A DNA stretch of 64,000 nucleotides from Aminobacter sp. AP02 (GTDB taxonomy: Bacteria; Pseudomonadota; Alphaproteobacteria; Rhizobiales; Rhizobiaceae), in NCBI RefSeq assembly GCF_003148805.1, contig NZ_QGGX01000002.1, forward strand, positions 186,001-250,000, given 5' to 3'. Under the pieces are notes generated by a model. That model searched no databases and had not been told where the DNA came from. It was given only the letters and a program-made list of their open reading frames with translations. This document shows positions 17,513 to 25,949 of this stretch, one piece after another. Both the position numbers and the translations under genes were made by a program. Each line of letters begins with the position of its first letter. The first letter of the stretch is position 1.

Positions 17513-18880
17513 ATGGTCAAGACGCCGAAGACGCGCCATTCGAAGTCGCATCGTGAGCCAGTGACAATCGAGCTGGAGCCAGGTGCTGTGTCGCGCGTCG
17601 AGGAGGCCGACAAGGCGGACGCCATGCAGGACGCCGTTTCGGCGACCGTGGGCGAGGAGGCGACGGCGGAAAATACGGTGAAACCGGCGCCCAGCGAGAC
17701 GGACGCCAAGACCGATACGCAATACGCATCCTACGATTACAGCTTCGACAACGCGCAGCCGACACGGCCCGAGGCACAGGCGCCGAAAGATGCAGCTTCG
17801 TCGAGCACCGGCAGTTCGCACGCTTCCAGCGCGACCGCACCGGCACCGGCGCAGCGCCAGGTCACATCAGGCATGTTGCCCGGATTGGCGGGCGGTCTGA
17901 TCGCGCTTCTGGTGGCAGGGGGGCTGCAATATGCCGGCGTGCTCGGTGCGCCCGGTGGCCCGGCTGGCGGCGATGCGCAGATGCAAAGCGAAATCGCCTC
18001 GTTGAAGTCCGAGCTAGCCGATCTCAGTGCTTCGAATGATGGCAGCGGGCTCAAGGGGGAACTCGACGGGCTCAAGACTGAAGTCGGCCAGGTGAAATCC
18101 GAAGTCGATGCGCTGAAATCGACCACAGGACAGGCTGGGTCGAGCGAAGCGCTCGCCGTGCTCGACCAGCGCATCAACCAGATCGAAACCGCTGTCTCGT
18201 CGCTGAGCCAGGGTGGAGCGACGTCTTCAGAGCTTACGGCGCTGAACGAGCGCATTGCCGCGCTCGACGCGGCCATCAAGGCGACAGGCGAGGCAACGAC
18301 GGCGGACGACGGCAAGATCGCGACGCTGGAGCAGTCGGTTTCCTCACTGACCTCAAAGGTCGACGCGCAAGCATCGCAGCCCAAGATCGCGATGGCTATC
18401 GCGGCGTCCGCACTCAAGGCGGCGGTTGACCGTGGGGCGGGCTTTGGTGCGGAACTCGAAACCTTCGCTGCCATTTCGCCCGATGCGCCGGAACTGGCGG
18501 CACTCAGGGCGCAAGCCGAAAAGGGCGTGCCGACACGTGCCGAGATCGTGGCCGCGACCGATGCGGCCGCCAATGCGATGATCGTGGCGGCCAAGCCGGT
18601 CAATGACAACGCCGGCATCTTCGAACGGCTGGTTTCTAGCGCGGAGCAGCTTGTCCAGGTGCGGCCGATCGGTGCCGTCGAGGGCGCTGGCGTGCCGGAA
18701 ACAGTGGCGCGCATGGAAGTGGCGGTGACCCAGGGTGATTTCGCCAAGGCGCTTGCCGAATATGACACGCTGCCCGAAGCTGCCAAGGCGGCCGGTGCGG
18801 ACTTCATTGCCAAGCTCAAGGCACGGCTGGATGTCGAAACGCTGGTCGACAAGCTCGTCGCCGGCGCGATGAAGGCATGA
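17513..18880 (+). CDS. mitofilin/Mic60-family inner-membrane protein
   Basis: A 455-residue protein of the alphaproteobacterial Mic60 (COG4223) type. An acidic/Pro-Ala-rich cytoplasmic N-terminus (residues 1-118) precedes a single membrane helix (about 119-143, GLAGGLIALLVAGGLQYAGVLG), a long coiled coil (about 160-285, heptad-rich LKSELADL, LDGLKTEVGQVKSEVDALKS), and a C-terminal helical mitofilin signature region (IAMAIAASALKAAVDRGAGFGAEL onward). In alphaproteobacteria such proteins bend intracytoplasmic membranes and are encoded beside heme genes, as here. It is 10 nt upstream of the HemY gene. Confidence 0.9.
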   Translation: MVKTPKTRHSKSHREPVTIELEPGAVSRVEEADKADAMQDAVSATVGEEATAENTVKPAPSETDAKTDTQYASYDYSFDNAQPTRPEAQAPKDAASSSTGSSHASSATAPAPAQRQVTSGMLPGLAGGLIALLVAGGLQYAGVLGAPGGPAGGDAQMQSEIASLKSELADLSASNDGSGLKGELDGLKTEVGQVKSEVDALKSTTGQAGSSEALAVLDQRINQIETAVSSLSQGGATSSELTALNERIAALDAAIKATGEATTADDGKIATLEQSVSSLTSKVDAQASQPKIAMAIAASALKAAVDRGAGFGAELETFAAISPDAPELAALRAQAEKGVPTRAEIVAATDAAANAMIVAAKPVNDNAGIFERLVSSAEQLVQVRPIGAVEGAGVPETVARMEVAVTQGDFAKALAEYDTLPEAAKAAGADFIAKLKARLDVETLVDKLVAGAMKA

Positions 18881-18890
18881 GGGGCACCCG

Positions 18891-20456
18891 ATGATCCGCA
18901 TTCTGTTCTTCCTTGCCGTCGTCTTCGCGCTTGGACTTGGCTTTGCCTGGCTGGCCGACCGTCCGGGCGACATGGTCGTGACGTTCAGCGGCTATCAATA
19001 CAAGGTCAGCCTGATGGTGGCCGCGGTGACGGTCACCGCCATCGTCGTAGCCGTCATGCTGTTGTGGTGGCTGACCAAGTCGATATGGAACAGCCCCTAC
19101 ACGATTGCCCGGCATTTCCGCGCCCGCAGGCGCGACCGGGGCTATCAGGCGCTGTCGACCGGCATGATCGCGGCCGGCGCCGGCGATGCTGCCCTCGCGC
19201 GCAAGAAGAACAAGGAAGCCGCCAAGCTGATCCGGTCCGACCAGGAGCCGCTGATCCACCTGCTCGACGCGCAGGCCTCGCTGCTCGAGGGCGACCATGA
19301 CGGCGCGCGGCAAAAATTCGAGGCGATGCTCGACGACCCGGAAATGCGCTTGCTCGGCTTGCGCGGGCTTTATCTCGAAGCCGAAAGGCTAGGCGACCGG
19401 GCCGCGGCGCGCCACTATGCCGGTCGCGCCACCGGAATTGCGCCGCAACTCGGATGGGCGGCGGATTCGACGCTCGAGGAAAAGACCGAGCGCGGCGACT
19501 GGGACGGTGCGCTGGCGCTTGTAGATGCCCAGAAATCGACACGCCAGATCGAGCGCGACGTGGCCAACAACAAGCGCTCGGTGCTGCTGACCGCCAAGGC
19601 GATGTCGCTTCTCGACAGCGACTTCAACACCGCGCGCACCGCAGCGCTCGAGGCCAATCGCCTGCGGCCGGATTTTGGTCCGGCGGCGATCGTCGCCGCC
19701 AAGGCGCTGTTTCGCCAGAACGACGTGCGCAAGGGCTCGAAGGTGCTGGAAGCAGCATGGAAGGCCGAACCGCAGCCTGATATCGCCGAGCTCTATGTCC
19801 ATGGCCGTCCGGGCGATGCCGTGCTCGACCGGCTGGCGCGCGCGAAGAAGCTGCAGTCGCTGAAGCAGAATCATCCCGAATCCTCGCTCGCAGTGGCACG
19901 CGCCGCATTGGAAGCGCAGGACTATGCGCTGGCCCGCAGCGAGGCCGAGGCTGCGGCCAGGATGCAGCCGCGCGAGGGTGCTTATCTGTTGCTAGCCGAC
20001 ATCGAGGAAGCGCAGACCGGCGACCAGGGCAAGGTGCGGCAGTGGCTTTCACGGGCGGTGCGTGCGCCGCGCGACCCGGCATGGGTTGCCGACGGTGTGG
20101 TTTCCGAGCGGTGGGCGCCGTTCTCGCCTGTCACCGGCAGGCTCGATGCCTTCGAGTGGCGCGCACCGGAGGAACGGCTCGGCCATCTGATCGAACAGCA
20201 CGACGAGGAACCGGAGCCACGCGTCGCGATCCCAGCGATCCGGGCCGCGCAGCCCGCCGGGGACGATATCGTTGATGTGACGATGGACGATGCCGAGCCG
20301 GAAAAGGCCGATGGTATGTCGAAGGCGGTGCCACCCGCGCCCGACGCAGATGTCGTGGACGATGAGAAGGCCGATCCGATCCGCCTGCCGGACGATCCGG
20401 GCGTCGATCCCGATGCGGAACGGGAAAACGCGCAGAAGCGGTTTCGTTTGTTTTGA
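18891..20456 (+). CDS. HemY-domain, TPR-repeat inner-membrane protein of the heme cluster
   Basis: A 521-residue protein. Two N-terminal membrane helices (about residues 1-20 and 38-60) carry the HemY_N pattern (FAWLADRPGDMVVTFSGYQYKVSL, then WNSPYTIARHFRARRRDRGYQALSTGMIAAGAGDA). A TPR-like helical body follows (EAAKLIRSDQEPLIHLLDAQASLLEGDHDGA and further repeats to about 400), then a low-complexity acidic tail. This is the proteobacterial membrane protein confusingly named HemY, not protoporphyrinogen oxidase. It may act in late heme steps or scaffold the Hem enzymes. It ends the hemC-hemD-mic60 operon. Confidence 0.9.
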   Translation: MIRILFFLAVVFALGLGFAWLADRPGDMVVTFSGYQYKVSLMVAAVTVTAIVVAVMLLWWLTKSIWNSPYTIARHFRARRRDRGYQALSTGMIAAGAGDAALARKKNKEAAKLIRSDQEPLIHLLDAQASLLEGDHDGARQKFEAMLDDPEMRLLGLRGLYLEAERLGDRAAARHYAGRATGIAPQLGWAADSTLEEKTERGDWDGALALVDAQKSTRQIERDVANNKRSVLLTAKAMSLLDSDFNTARTAALEANRLRPDFGPAAIVAAKALFRQNDVRKGSKVLEAAWKAEPQPDIAELYVHGRPGDAVLDRLARAKKLQSLKQNHPESSLAVARAALEAQDYALARSEAEAAARMQPREGAYLLLADIEEAQTGDQGKVRQWLSRAVRAPRDPAWVADGVVSERWAPFSPVTGRLDAFEWRAPEERLGHLIEQHDEEPEPRVAIPAIRAAQPAGDDIVDVTMDDAEPEKADGMSKAVPPAPDADVVDDEKADPIRLPDDPGVDPDAERENAQKRFRLF

Positions 20457-20530
20457 TATCGCGCCGTGCCTAGATCTACAGCGCCGCGTGTCCGCTATGA
20501 GACAACGCTGCAGCAGCATTTGAAGCTGTG

Positions 20531-20572
20531 CATGGTCCCTTTCGGAAATCGATTCCGGTTTTCGGGATCATG
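20531..20572. repeat. 42-bp palindromic intergenic element
   Basis: CATGGTCCC and GGGATCATG (one G-T pair) flank an inner TTCGGAA/TTCCGG dyad. The wording (ATCGATTCCGG, TTTTCGGGATCATGC) is like a short repeat seen in many Rhizobiales intergenic regions, from memory. Only one copy was found in this window. It lies just before the TerB gene. Confidence 0.5.
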
Positions 20573-20602
20573 CACTAGGCTTGGCTCAAACAGGATTCGG
20601 CG

Positions 20603-21067
20603 ATGTTCGAACGCATGATCTCATTCTTGAAGGACTTGCCGGTGGCAGGTGGCAGACCGTCCCGCGAGGATGATCCGCGCGTCGCCGCGGCGGCGTTGAT
20701 GTATCACGTGATGAATGCCGATGGCGACCGGCAGGACGTCGAGTGGGAACGCGTCAAGCAGCTTCTGGCCCAAAGCTACGGCGTTTCGGGCGCTGAACTC
20801 GATCGGCTGATCAAGGCTGGCGAACAGGCCGACAACGAGGCGATCGACCTCTACGCCTTCACCAGCGTGTTGAAGCGCGGCCTCGACGAGGAGGCGCGCA
20901 AGGACTTCATCGGCATGATGTGGGAGATCGTCTATGCCGATGGCGAACTGCACGAGATGGAGGACAACACCATTTGGCGCATCGCCGAATTGATCGGCGT
21001 CGACAGCCGGGACCGCATCGAGGCCAAGCGCAAGGCGGCGCGGATGGCGACGCGCTCGGACGAGTAG
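20603..21067 (+). CDS. TerB-domain (tellurite resistance family) protein
   Basis: A 154-residue all-helical TerB-like protein. The characteristic repeats with acidic metal-binding loops are visible: VAAAALMYHVMNADGDRQDVEWERVKQLL and FIGMMWEIVYADGELHEMEDNTIWRIAELIGV. Stand-alone TerB proteins are common in alphaproteobacteria and rarely tied to tellurite; the function is unknown. It lies 7 nt upstream of the amidotransferase gene, which suggests one transcript. Confidence 0.88.
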   Translation: MFERMISFLKDLPVAGGRPSREDDPRVAAAALMYHVMNADGDRQDVEWERVKQLLAQSYGVSGAELDRLIKAGEQADNEAIDLYAFTSVLKRGLDEEARKDFIGMMWEIVYADGELHEMEDNTIWRIAELIGVDSRDRIEAKRKAARMATRSDE

Positions 21068-21074
21068 GCGCTCA

Positions 21075-21785
21075 ATGCCGGGGAAGGCGAGCCCGAAGAT
21101 TCTGGTCGTGCTGCATCAGGAGCATTCCAGCGCTGGTCGCGTCGGCCATGTGCTGGTCGAAAACGGTTTCGATCTGGACATACGCCGACCGCCGCTTGGC
21201 GATCATCTCCCCGAGACGCTCGACGGTCATGCCGGTGCGGTAGTGTTCGGCGGCCCAATGAGCGCGAACGACCGCGACGAGTTCGTGCGCCGCGAGACAG
21301 ACTGGCTGGCCGTTCCACTCAGGGAGAACCGCCCGTTTCTCGGCATTTGCCTGGGCGCGCAGATGCTGGTCAACCATCTCGGCGGCAAGGTCGAGGGGCA
21401 TGGCGAGGGGCTGGTCGAGATCGGCTGGTATCCGATCAAGGCGACCGAAGAGGGCCGCAAGCTGATGCACTGGCCAGACATGGTCTACCAGTTCCACCGC
21501 GAGGGTTTTTCGCTGCCTAGCGACGCCATATTGCTCGCCTCTTCCGACAGCTACCCCAACCAGGCCTTCCGCTACGGCGAAAACGCCTGGGGCATCCAGT
21601 TTCATGCGGAACTGACGCGCGTGATGATGCAGCGCTGGGTGGTGCGCGGGGCCGAGCGTTTCATTTTGCCTGGTGCCCAGCCCGGCCGCGATCACCTCGG
21701 GGGTCGGCTGATCTGGGACATGCATCTCAAGCGATGGCTCGACGAATTCCTGGCCAGGATCTTCGGCGAGCCGAGCCATGGGTAA
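21075..21785 (+). CDS. class I glutamine amidotransferase-like protein
   Basis: A 236-residue free-standing GATase1 domain, of the type often annotated as GMP-synthase-like. The nucleophile Cys is in FLGICLGAQML and the His-Glu of the triad in WGIQFHAEL. The oxyanion region is AVVFGGPMSANDRDEF. No synthetase domain is attached, so the acceptor substrate is unknown; related proteins hydrolyse gamma-glutamyl compounds. It is probably co-transcribed with the TerB gene, and convergent with the MFS gene. Confidence 0.88.
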   Translation: MPGKASPKILVVLHQEHSSAGRVGHVLVENGFDLDIRRPPLGDHLPETLDGHAGAVVFGGPMSANDRDEFVRRETDWLAVPLRENRPFLGICLGAQMLVNHLGGKVEGHGEGLVEIGWYPIKATEEGRKLMHWPDMVYQFHREGFSLPSDAILLASSDSYPNQAFRYGENAWGIQFHAELTRVMMQRWVVRGAERFILPGAQPGRDHLGGRLIWDMHLKRWLDEFLARIFGEPSHG

Positions 21786-21857
21786 GGCAGTAGGGGAGTA
21801 GGGCAGTACGCGAAACCCGTACTACTGCCTTACTGCCCTATTGCCCTGCTCCCCTAA
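21782..21857. repeat. degenerate 7-8-bp tandem repeats forming an inverted structure
   Basis: The left half is made of GGCAGTAGGGGAGTA-type units and the right half of TACTGCC / TTACTGCCC / TATTGCCC / TGCTCCCC units, roughly its reverse complement, around a central AGTACG-CGAAACC-CGTACT hairpin. It fills the gap between two convergent genes and probably stops transcription from both sides. The stepwise 7-8-base period suggests growth by slippage. Confidence 0.65.
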
Positions 21858-21859
21858 CT

Positions 21860-23101
21860 TCACACCCGCCCGTCCAGACGCCTGACCTTGCGCAAGGCGG
21901 GAAACGCCCAGGCCCAGACGCCCGCGACAGCCACGGCACCTATGCCTCCGAAGACGACGGCGGGTGCCGTGCCGATGAGCGCGGCCATGGTGCCGGCGCG
22001 GAACTCGCCGAGTTCGTTGGAGGCGCCGACGAAGACACCGTTGACCGCGTTGACGCGGCCACGGACATGGTCGGGTGTCCACAGCTGGATCAGGGTCTCG
22101 CGGATGTAGACGCTGACCATGTCGGTGGCGCCGATGAAGGCGAGGCAAACGATCGAAAGCCACGGGATGGTCGAAAAGCCGAAAATCGCGGTGAAGACGC
22201 CGAACAAGGCAACGAAGAAAAACATGACCAGGCCGGCATGATCGCGGATCGGATGGCCCGCGAGCCAGACGGCAACCATGATGGCGCCAACGCCAGGGGC
22301 CGCGCGCAACAGGCCTAGGCCCCATGGTCCAAGCTCGAGGATATCGCGGGCATAGACGGGCAGCAGGGCAACGGCGCCTGACAGGAGCACCGCAAACAGG
22401 TCGAGCGAGATGGCGCCGAGTACGATCTTTTCACCCCAGATGTAGCGGAAGCCGGCGAACAGCGTCTCGACCGAGGGCTTGGTGGTCTCGCTGCGTTGCC
22501 TGGGCTTGGGGATAGAGAAGATCAGGACCGCCGAGGCGAGCATCAAGCAAGTGGCCGCGCCATAGGCGGCAGAAGGCGAGATGCCGTAGAGCAGGCCTCC
22601 CGCGACCGGTCCAACAATGGTGGCGGTCTGCCAGGCCGATGAGTTCCAGGCAACCGCATTGGCGAAATCCTCAGGCGGCACAAGGTTGGCAACCAGCGAG
22701 GCCGAGGCCGGGCCAAAGAAGGCGCGCGCAATGCCGAACACAGCAAGCACGCCGAAAATCGGCAGCGGACTGGCGAGGCCGTGGAAGATCAAGGCAAGCA
22801 GAGCGGCAGCGCAGGCGGTTTCGACAAGGGCCGACAGACCCATGATGAGCCTGCGTCCGAAACGGTCGGCGACAACGCCGGTGACAAGCACCAGAAGCAG
22901 CGCTGGCGCGAACTGGATGACGCCGACGAGACCGAGATCGAAAGGGTTGCGGGTGAGGTCATAGACCTGCCAGCCGACACCCACGGAGATGATCTGGGTC
23001 GAGAAGGTGGCCAGGAAACGTGCGATCCAGAAACGCGAGAACGCGCCATGGCGAAACGCGGCGAAGCGCTGTTCAGGTGCTGTGACGGTCTGGGATGTCA
23101 T
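21860..23101 (-). CDS. MFS transporter, EntS-like
   Basis: A 413-residue major-facilitator protein with about 12 membrane helices. The MFS loop 2-3 motif is GVVADRFGRRLIMG. Other landmarks, such as RFWIARFLATFSTQIISVGVGWQVYDLT at the start, ARAFFGPASASLVANLVPPEDFANAVAWNSSAWQ and TPDHVRGRVNAVNGVFVG, match the EntS/MFS_3 group, which includes the enterobactin exporter. The substrate here is unknown, and no siderophore synthesis genes are adjacent. The ribosome site is weak. Confidence 0.88.
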   Translation of the reverse strand: MTSQTVTAPEQRFAAFRHGAFSRFWIARFLATFSTQIISVGVGWQVYDLTRNPFDLGLVGVIQFAPALLLVLVTGVVADRFGRRLIMGLSALVETACAAALLALIFHGLASPLPIFGVLAVFGIARAFFGPASASLVANLVPPEDFANAVAWNSSAWQTATIVGPVAGGLLYGISPSAAYGAATCLMLASAVLIFSIPKPRQRSETTKPSVETLFAGFRYIWGEKIVLGAISLDLFAVLLSGAVALLPVYARDILELGPWGLGLLRAAPGVGAIMVAVWLAGHPIRDHAGLVMFFFVALFGVFTAIFGFSTIPWLSIVCLAFIGATDMVSVYIRETLIQLWTPDHVRGRVNAVNGVFVGASNELGEFRAGTMAALIGTAPAVVFGGIGAVAVAGVWAWAFPALRKVRRLDGRV

Positions 23102-23271
23102 CTGGTTCGGTGGATTGCCTATTGCGACGCCAGCCCGGGCCGTTTCGCGCCGACCGCGCTGCCATAGCGCAGTTTCCCGCCTGGCGGGCCGATTTTGCGC
23201 GGCTGGATCAACGCTTTTGCCGGATTGCCAGCCCGGCTCAAGCAGCCGGGCCGCCTGCCGTCATGAACTGT

Positions 23272-23685
23272 CTACTTCACGAAGACCGTCACTGCGCCGT
23301 CGGCCTCGATGTTGGCGGCAACGATGGCGGAGGTATCGATCGTTGCCTTGTCCAGCTCTGTCTTCAAGGCGCTATTGGCCATGATGGCTGCTTGCAGGCC
23401 GGTAATATCTGGCTCGTTGTCGGCGATTATCCTTTCCAGGGCCTGCTTGTCATCGCCTGCGACCTCGGAAATCTTGACGATGTTGACGGTGCCGACAGTG
23501 GTCATTGCCTGGATGGCGATGGCGCTGGTCCTGCTTGCCATGATGGCCGAAGTGACCGTGCCGAGGTCGGCCTTTGTACCGGTACTCGCAGTGACCCCCG
23601 GATCGACTGGTTTCGCAGCATCGGCTAGCACCGGGACGACAGCGCAAGCGGCCAGGAGTGCCGCGATGGCGAGTAGGCGTTTCAT
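23272..23685 (-). CDS. secreted hypothetical protein
   Basis: A 137-residue protein with a clear Sec signal peptide (MKRLLAIAALLAACAVVPVLADA, cleavage near residue 22). The mature part is small, Ala/Thr/Val/Ile-rich and has only one or two aromatic residues, with a VTSAIMASRTSAIAIQAMTTVGTVNIVKISEV core. I recognise no domain. It is probably periplasmic. A GC-rich stem (GCCCGGC/GCCGGGC at 23231-23251) lies downstream but lacks a U-tract. It is divergent from the acyltransferase gene. Confidence 0.75.
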   Translation of the reverse strand: MKRLLAIAALLAACAVVPVLADAAKPVDPGVTASTGTKADLGTVTSAIMASRTSAIAIQAMTTVGTVNIVKISEVAGDDKQALERIIADNEPDITGLQAAIMANSALKTELDKATIDTSAIVAANIEADGAVTVFVK

Positions 23686-23944
23686 TGTTTTTCCTCTCGG
23701 TTTTCGCTGTTTCGCGTCGGTTAACCGATCACGGTGGCATCGGTTCCAAGTGGAATTGCGCCGGATGGAGAAAATTTCCGGCCTTCCGTTACGGCTTGAG
23801 GCGTGCGCAACGCCCCAGTTTCCAAGGGGCCGCGTCTCCTGGCGGGCCGGAATGGATGTTGCATCGCAACATAGTTTGAATTGCCCCGCGGTCCCCAGTC
23901 GCCGAACTTGCCGGCATGTCCAACAGGCTCAGCCCGGTGAATGC

Positions 23945-25945
23945 ATGAATGCATCTGCGTCGACGTCGTTCAGGCCCGATATCGAGGGCTTGCGCGCCAT
24001 CGCCGTAGGGGGCGTGGTTGCCTTCCATTTCGGCATGTCGGATCTCCCGGGCGGCTTCATCGGCGTCGACATCTTCTTTGTCATCTCCGGCTACCTGATC
24101 ACCAGGCACCTGATGCAGGAGATCGGCCGAAGCGGCACGGTCGACCTGTGGCGTTTCTATGGCCGCCGGGCGCGCCGCCTGCTGCCGGCATCGCTGCTGG
24201 TAATCGTTGCCACCTTGGTTGCCGGCTACTTCATCCTCGCCCCATCGGAGCAGCAGCTTTATGCCAAGGGTGCACTGTTTGCTTCCAGCTACGTCATCAA
24301 TCTCTGGCTGCTGCGGTGGTCGTTCGACTACTTCGCCGCCGACACGGCCAATAATCCGTTCCTGCATTTCTGGTCGCTGTCGGTAGAGGAGCAGTTCTAC
24401 CTGCTGTGGCCGGCTTTCCTGCTTCTGGTCGTGCGGTTCCGGCCGGGCGAGAAAGGTATCGCGTTGTTCCTGGCCGTGGCGGCTGTGGCCTCCTTTGCCG
24501 CCTGTGCCTGGATGACAGCGGTGTCGCAGCCCTGGGCGTTCTATTTCTCGCCGCTGCGCGCCTGGGAGTTCGCGGTAGGCGGCCTTGTCTCGCTCGCGGT
24601 CGCCGAGCGATGGGCAGCGGGTTTTCGCTTTTCGCCTGTCATTGGCTGGGCCGGCATCGGGCTGATCGCTACCGCCTACCTGACGGTTTCGGAAACCGAT
24701 CCCTTTCCAGGGCTCATTGCGCTGATGCCTGTTGCCGGCACCGCCATGCTCCTGCTTTCAGGCGCCCGCCGCAGTGTTGCAGCGCCAGCCGCGCTGCTGT
24801 CGCTGCCGCCTTTCCAATGGACAGGCAAGCTCTCCTACTCGCTCTATCTGTGGCATTGGCCGGTGATCGTCTTTGCCACCATCCTTGTGCCCGACCTATC
24901 ATTCGGCGGTCGGCTGGTTTGCCTAGCCGCCACCATCGCGCTGTCGATGCTGAGCTATCATTTCGTCGAGAACCCCGTAAGGCTGAACGGCTGGCTCTCA
25001 ACGAGTTCGGCACGATCCCTTGGGCTTGCGGCGCTCCTCACGTCGTTGGGCGTCACGCTTTCCTATGGCAGTTCGCAGCTGGCGGCGCGGGGGCTCGATC
25101 GGGACCAGCGGTTCATCATGGAAAGTGCCGCCCGCAGCTCTGCGGCGCGCGAACTGAACGCCGGGTGCGTGCTTGAACGCGAGCGCGTGGTTCCGCACCC
25201 TTGTGTGCTCGGTTCAGACAACTCGGACCGAACCATCGTGCTTTTTGGCGATTCTCATGCCGATCATTGGTCGACGCCTCTGGCCGGGATCGCGCGCGAG
25301 CGCGGCTTCAAGCTGGTCACCTACATGAAGTCGTCCTGCCCCGCGGCGAATGTCGAGGCGTGGAATGTGGTGATGGCGAGGGAGTATGCCGAATGTGACG
25401 AATGGCGCCAACGCGCCCTGGCCGAGATCGCTTCGCTCAAGCCCGACCTCGTTGTCGTCTCCCAATATTCCTACAGCTATGTCGACAACCGGGTAAACGA
25501 TACGCTCGAACACACTGTCGACCGGCGAAGCTGGGCCGATGGCATCCGGGGCTCGGTCGAAAAACTGCGCCGGTCAGGTTCAGAAGTCGTTTTGCTCAGG
25601 GGTGTCCCGGTGCACAAATCATATCTCGACAAATGCGTGGCCCGCGCGCTTTGGCAAGGACGCAGTCCCTCGGTCTGCGACACGCCGCGCAACGAAGCTG
25701 TCGACGAGCGAGTCTACGAGACCGAGCAGGCGGCCATAGCCGGACTGACAGGCGTGCGCTATGTCGATCTGACCGGCCTGTTCTGCGATCAGGCGACCTG
25801 CCCGGCGATGATCGATGGCAAGCTGGCCTTTCGCGACCGCCACCATATCGCGACGCCTTTCGCGGCTTCGCTGGCCGCGCCGCTTGAGGGCGCCCTGTTC
25901 GGCGAACAGGTTGCAGCCCAAACTGAAGGCCGCCACGCGCCCTAG
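23945..25945 (+). CDS. acyltransferase 3 family protein with C-terminal SGNH domain (OafA-like)
   Basis: A 666-residue membrane O-acyltransferase. The N-terminal half (about residues 8-360) has about ten membrane helices and the acyltransferase-3 motifs FRPDIEGLRAIAVGGVVAFHFG and GGFIGVDIFFVISGYLI, then FYGRRARRLLPA and HFWSLSVEEQFYLLWP. The C-terminal periplasmic SGNH domain starts at IVLFGDSHADHWSTPL (catalytic Ser) and ends with the Asp-x-x-His pair in RDRHHIATPFA. The fusion is the usual architecture for O-antigen or exopolysaccharide acetylases. The glycan target is unknown. The start at 23945 (MNASASTSFRPD) has GGTGA upstream; the open frame extends further up without domain sense. Confidence 0.92.
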   Translation: MNASASTSFRPDIEGLRAIAVGGVVAFHFGMSDLPGGFIGVDIFFVISGYLITRHLMQEIGRSGTVDLWRFYGRRARRLLPASLLVIVATLVAGYFILAPSEQQLYAKGALFASSYVINLWLLRWSFDYFAADTANNPFLHFWSLSVEEQFYLLWPAFLLLVVRFRPGEKGIALFLAVAAVASFAACAWMTAVSQPWAFYFSPLRAWEFAVGGLVSLAVAERWAAGFRFSPVIGWAGIGLIATAYLTVSETDPFPGLIALMPVAGTAMLLLSGARRSVAAPAALLSLPPFQWTGKLSYSLYLWHWPVIVFATILVPDLSFGGRLVCLAATIALSMLSYHFVENPVRLNGWLSTSSARSLGLAALLTSLGVTLSYGSSQLAARGLDRDQRFIMESAARSSAARELNAGCVLERERVVPHPCVLGSDNSDRTIVLFGDSHADHWSTPLAGIARERGFKLVTYMKSSCPAANVEAWNVVMAREYAECDEWRQRALAEIASLKPDLVVVSQYSYSYVDNRVNDTLEHTVDRRSWADGIRGSVEKLRRSGSEVVLLRGVPVHKSYLDKCVARALWQGRSPSVCDTPRNEAVDERVYETEQAAIAGLTGVRYVDLTGLFCDQATCPAMIDGKLAFRDRHHIATPFAASLAAPLEGALFGEQVAAQTEGRHAP

Positions 25946-25949
25946 CCGC

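Noticed and set aside
23231-23251. GC-rich stem GCCCGGC/GCCGGGC after the secreted hypothetical gene as a terminator
   Set aside because: There is no U-tract on either side, so an intrinsic terminator is not supported.
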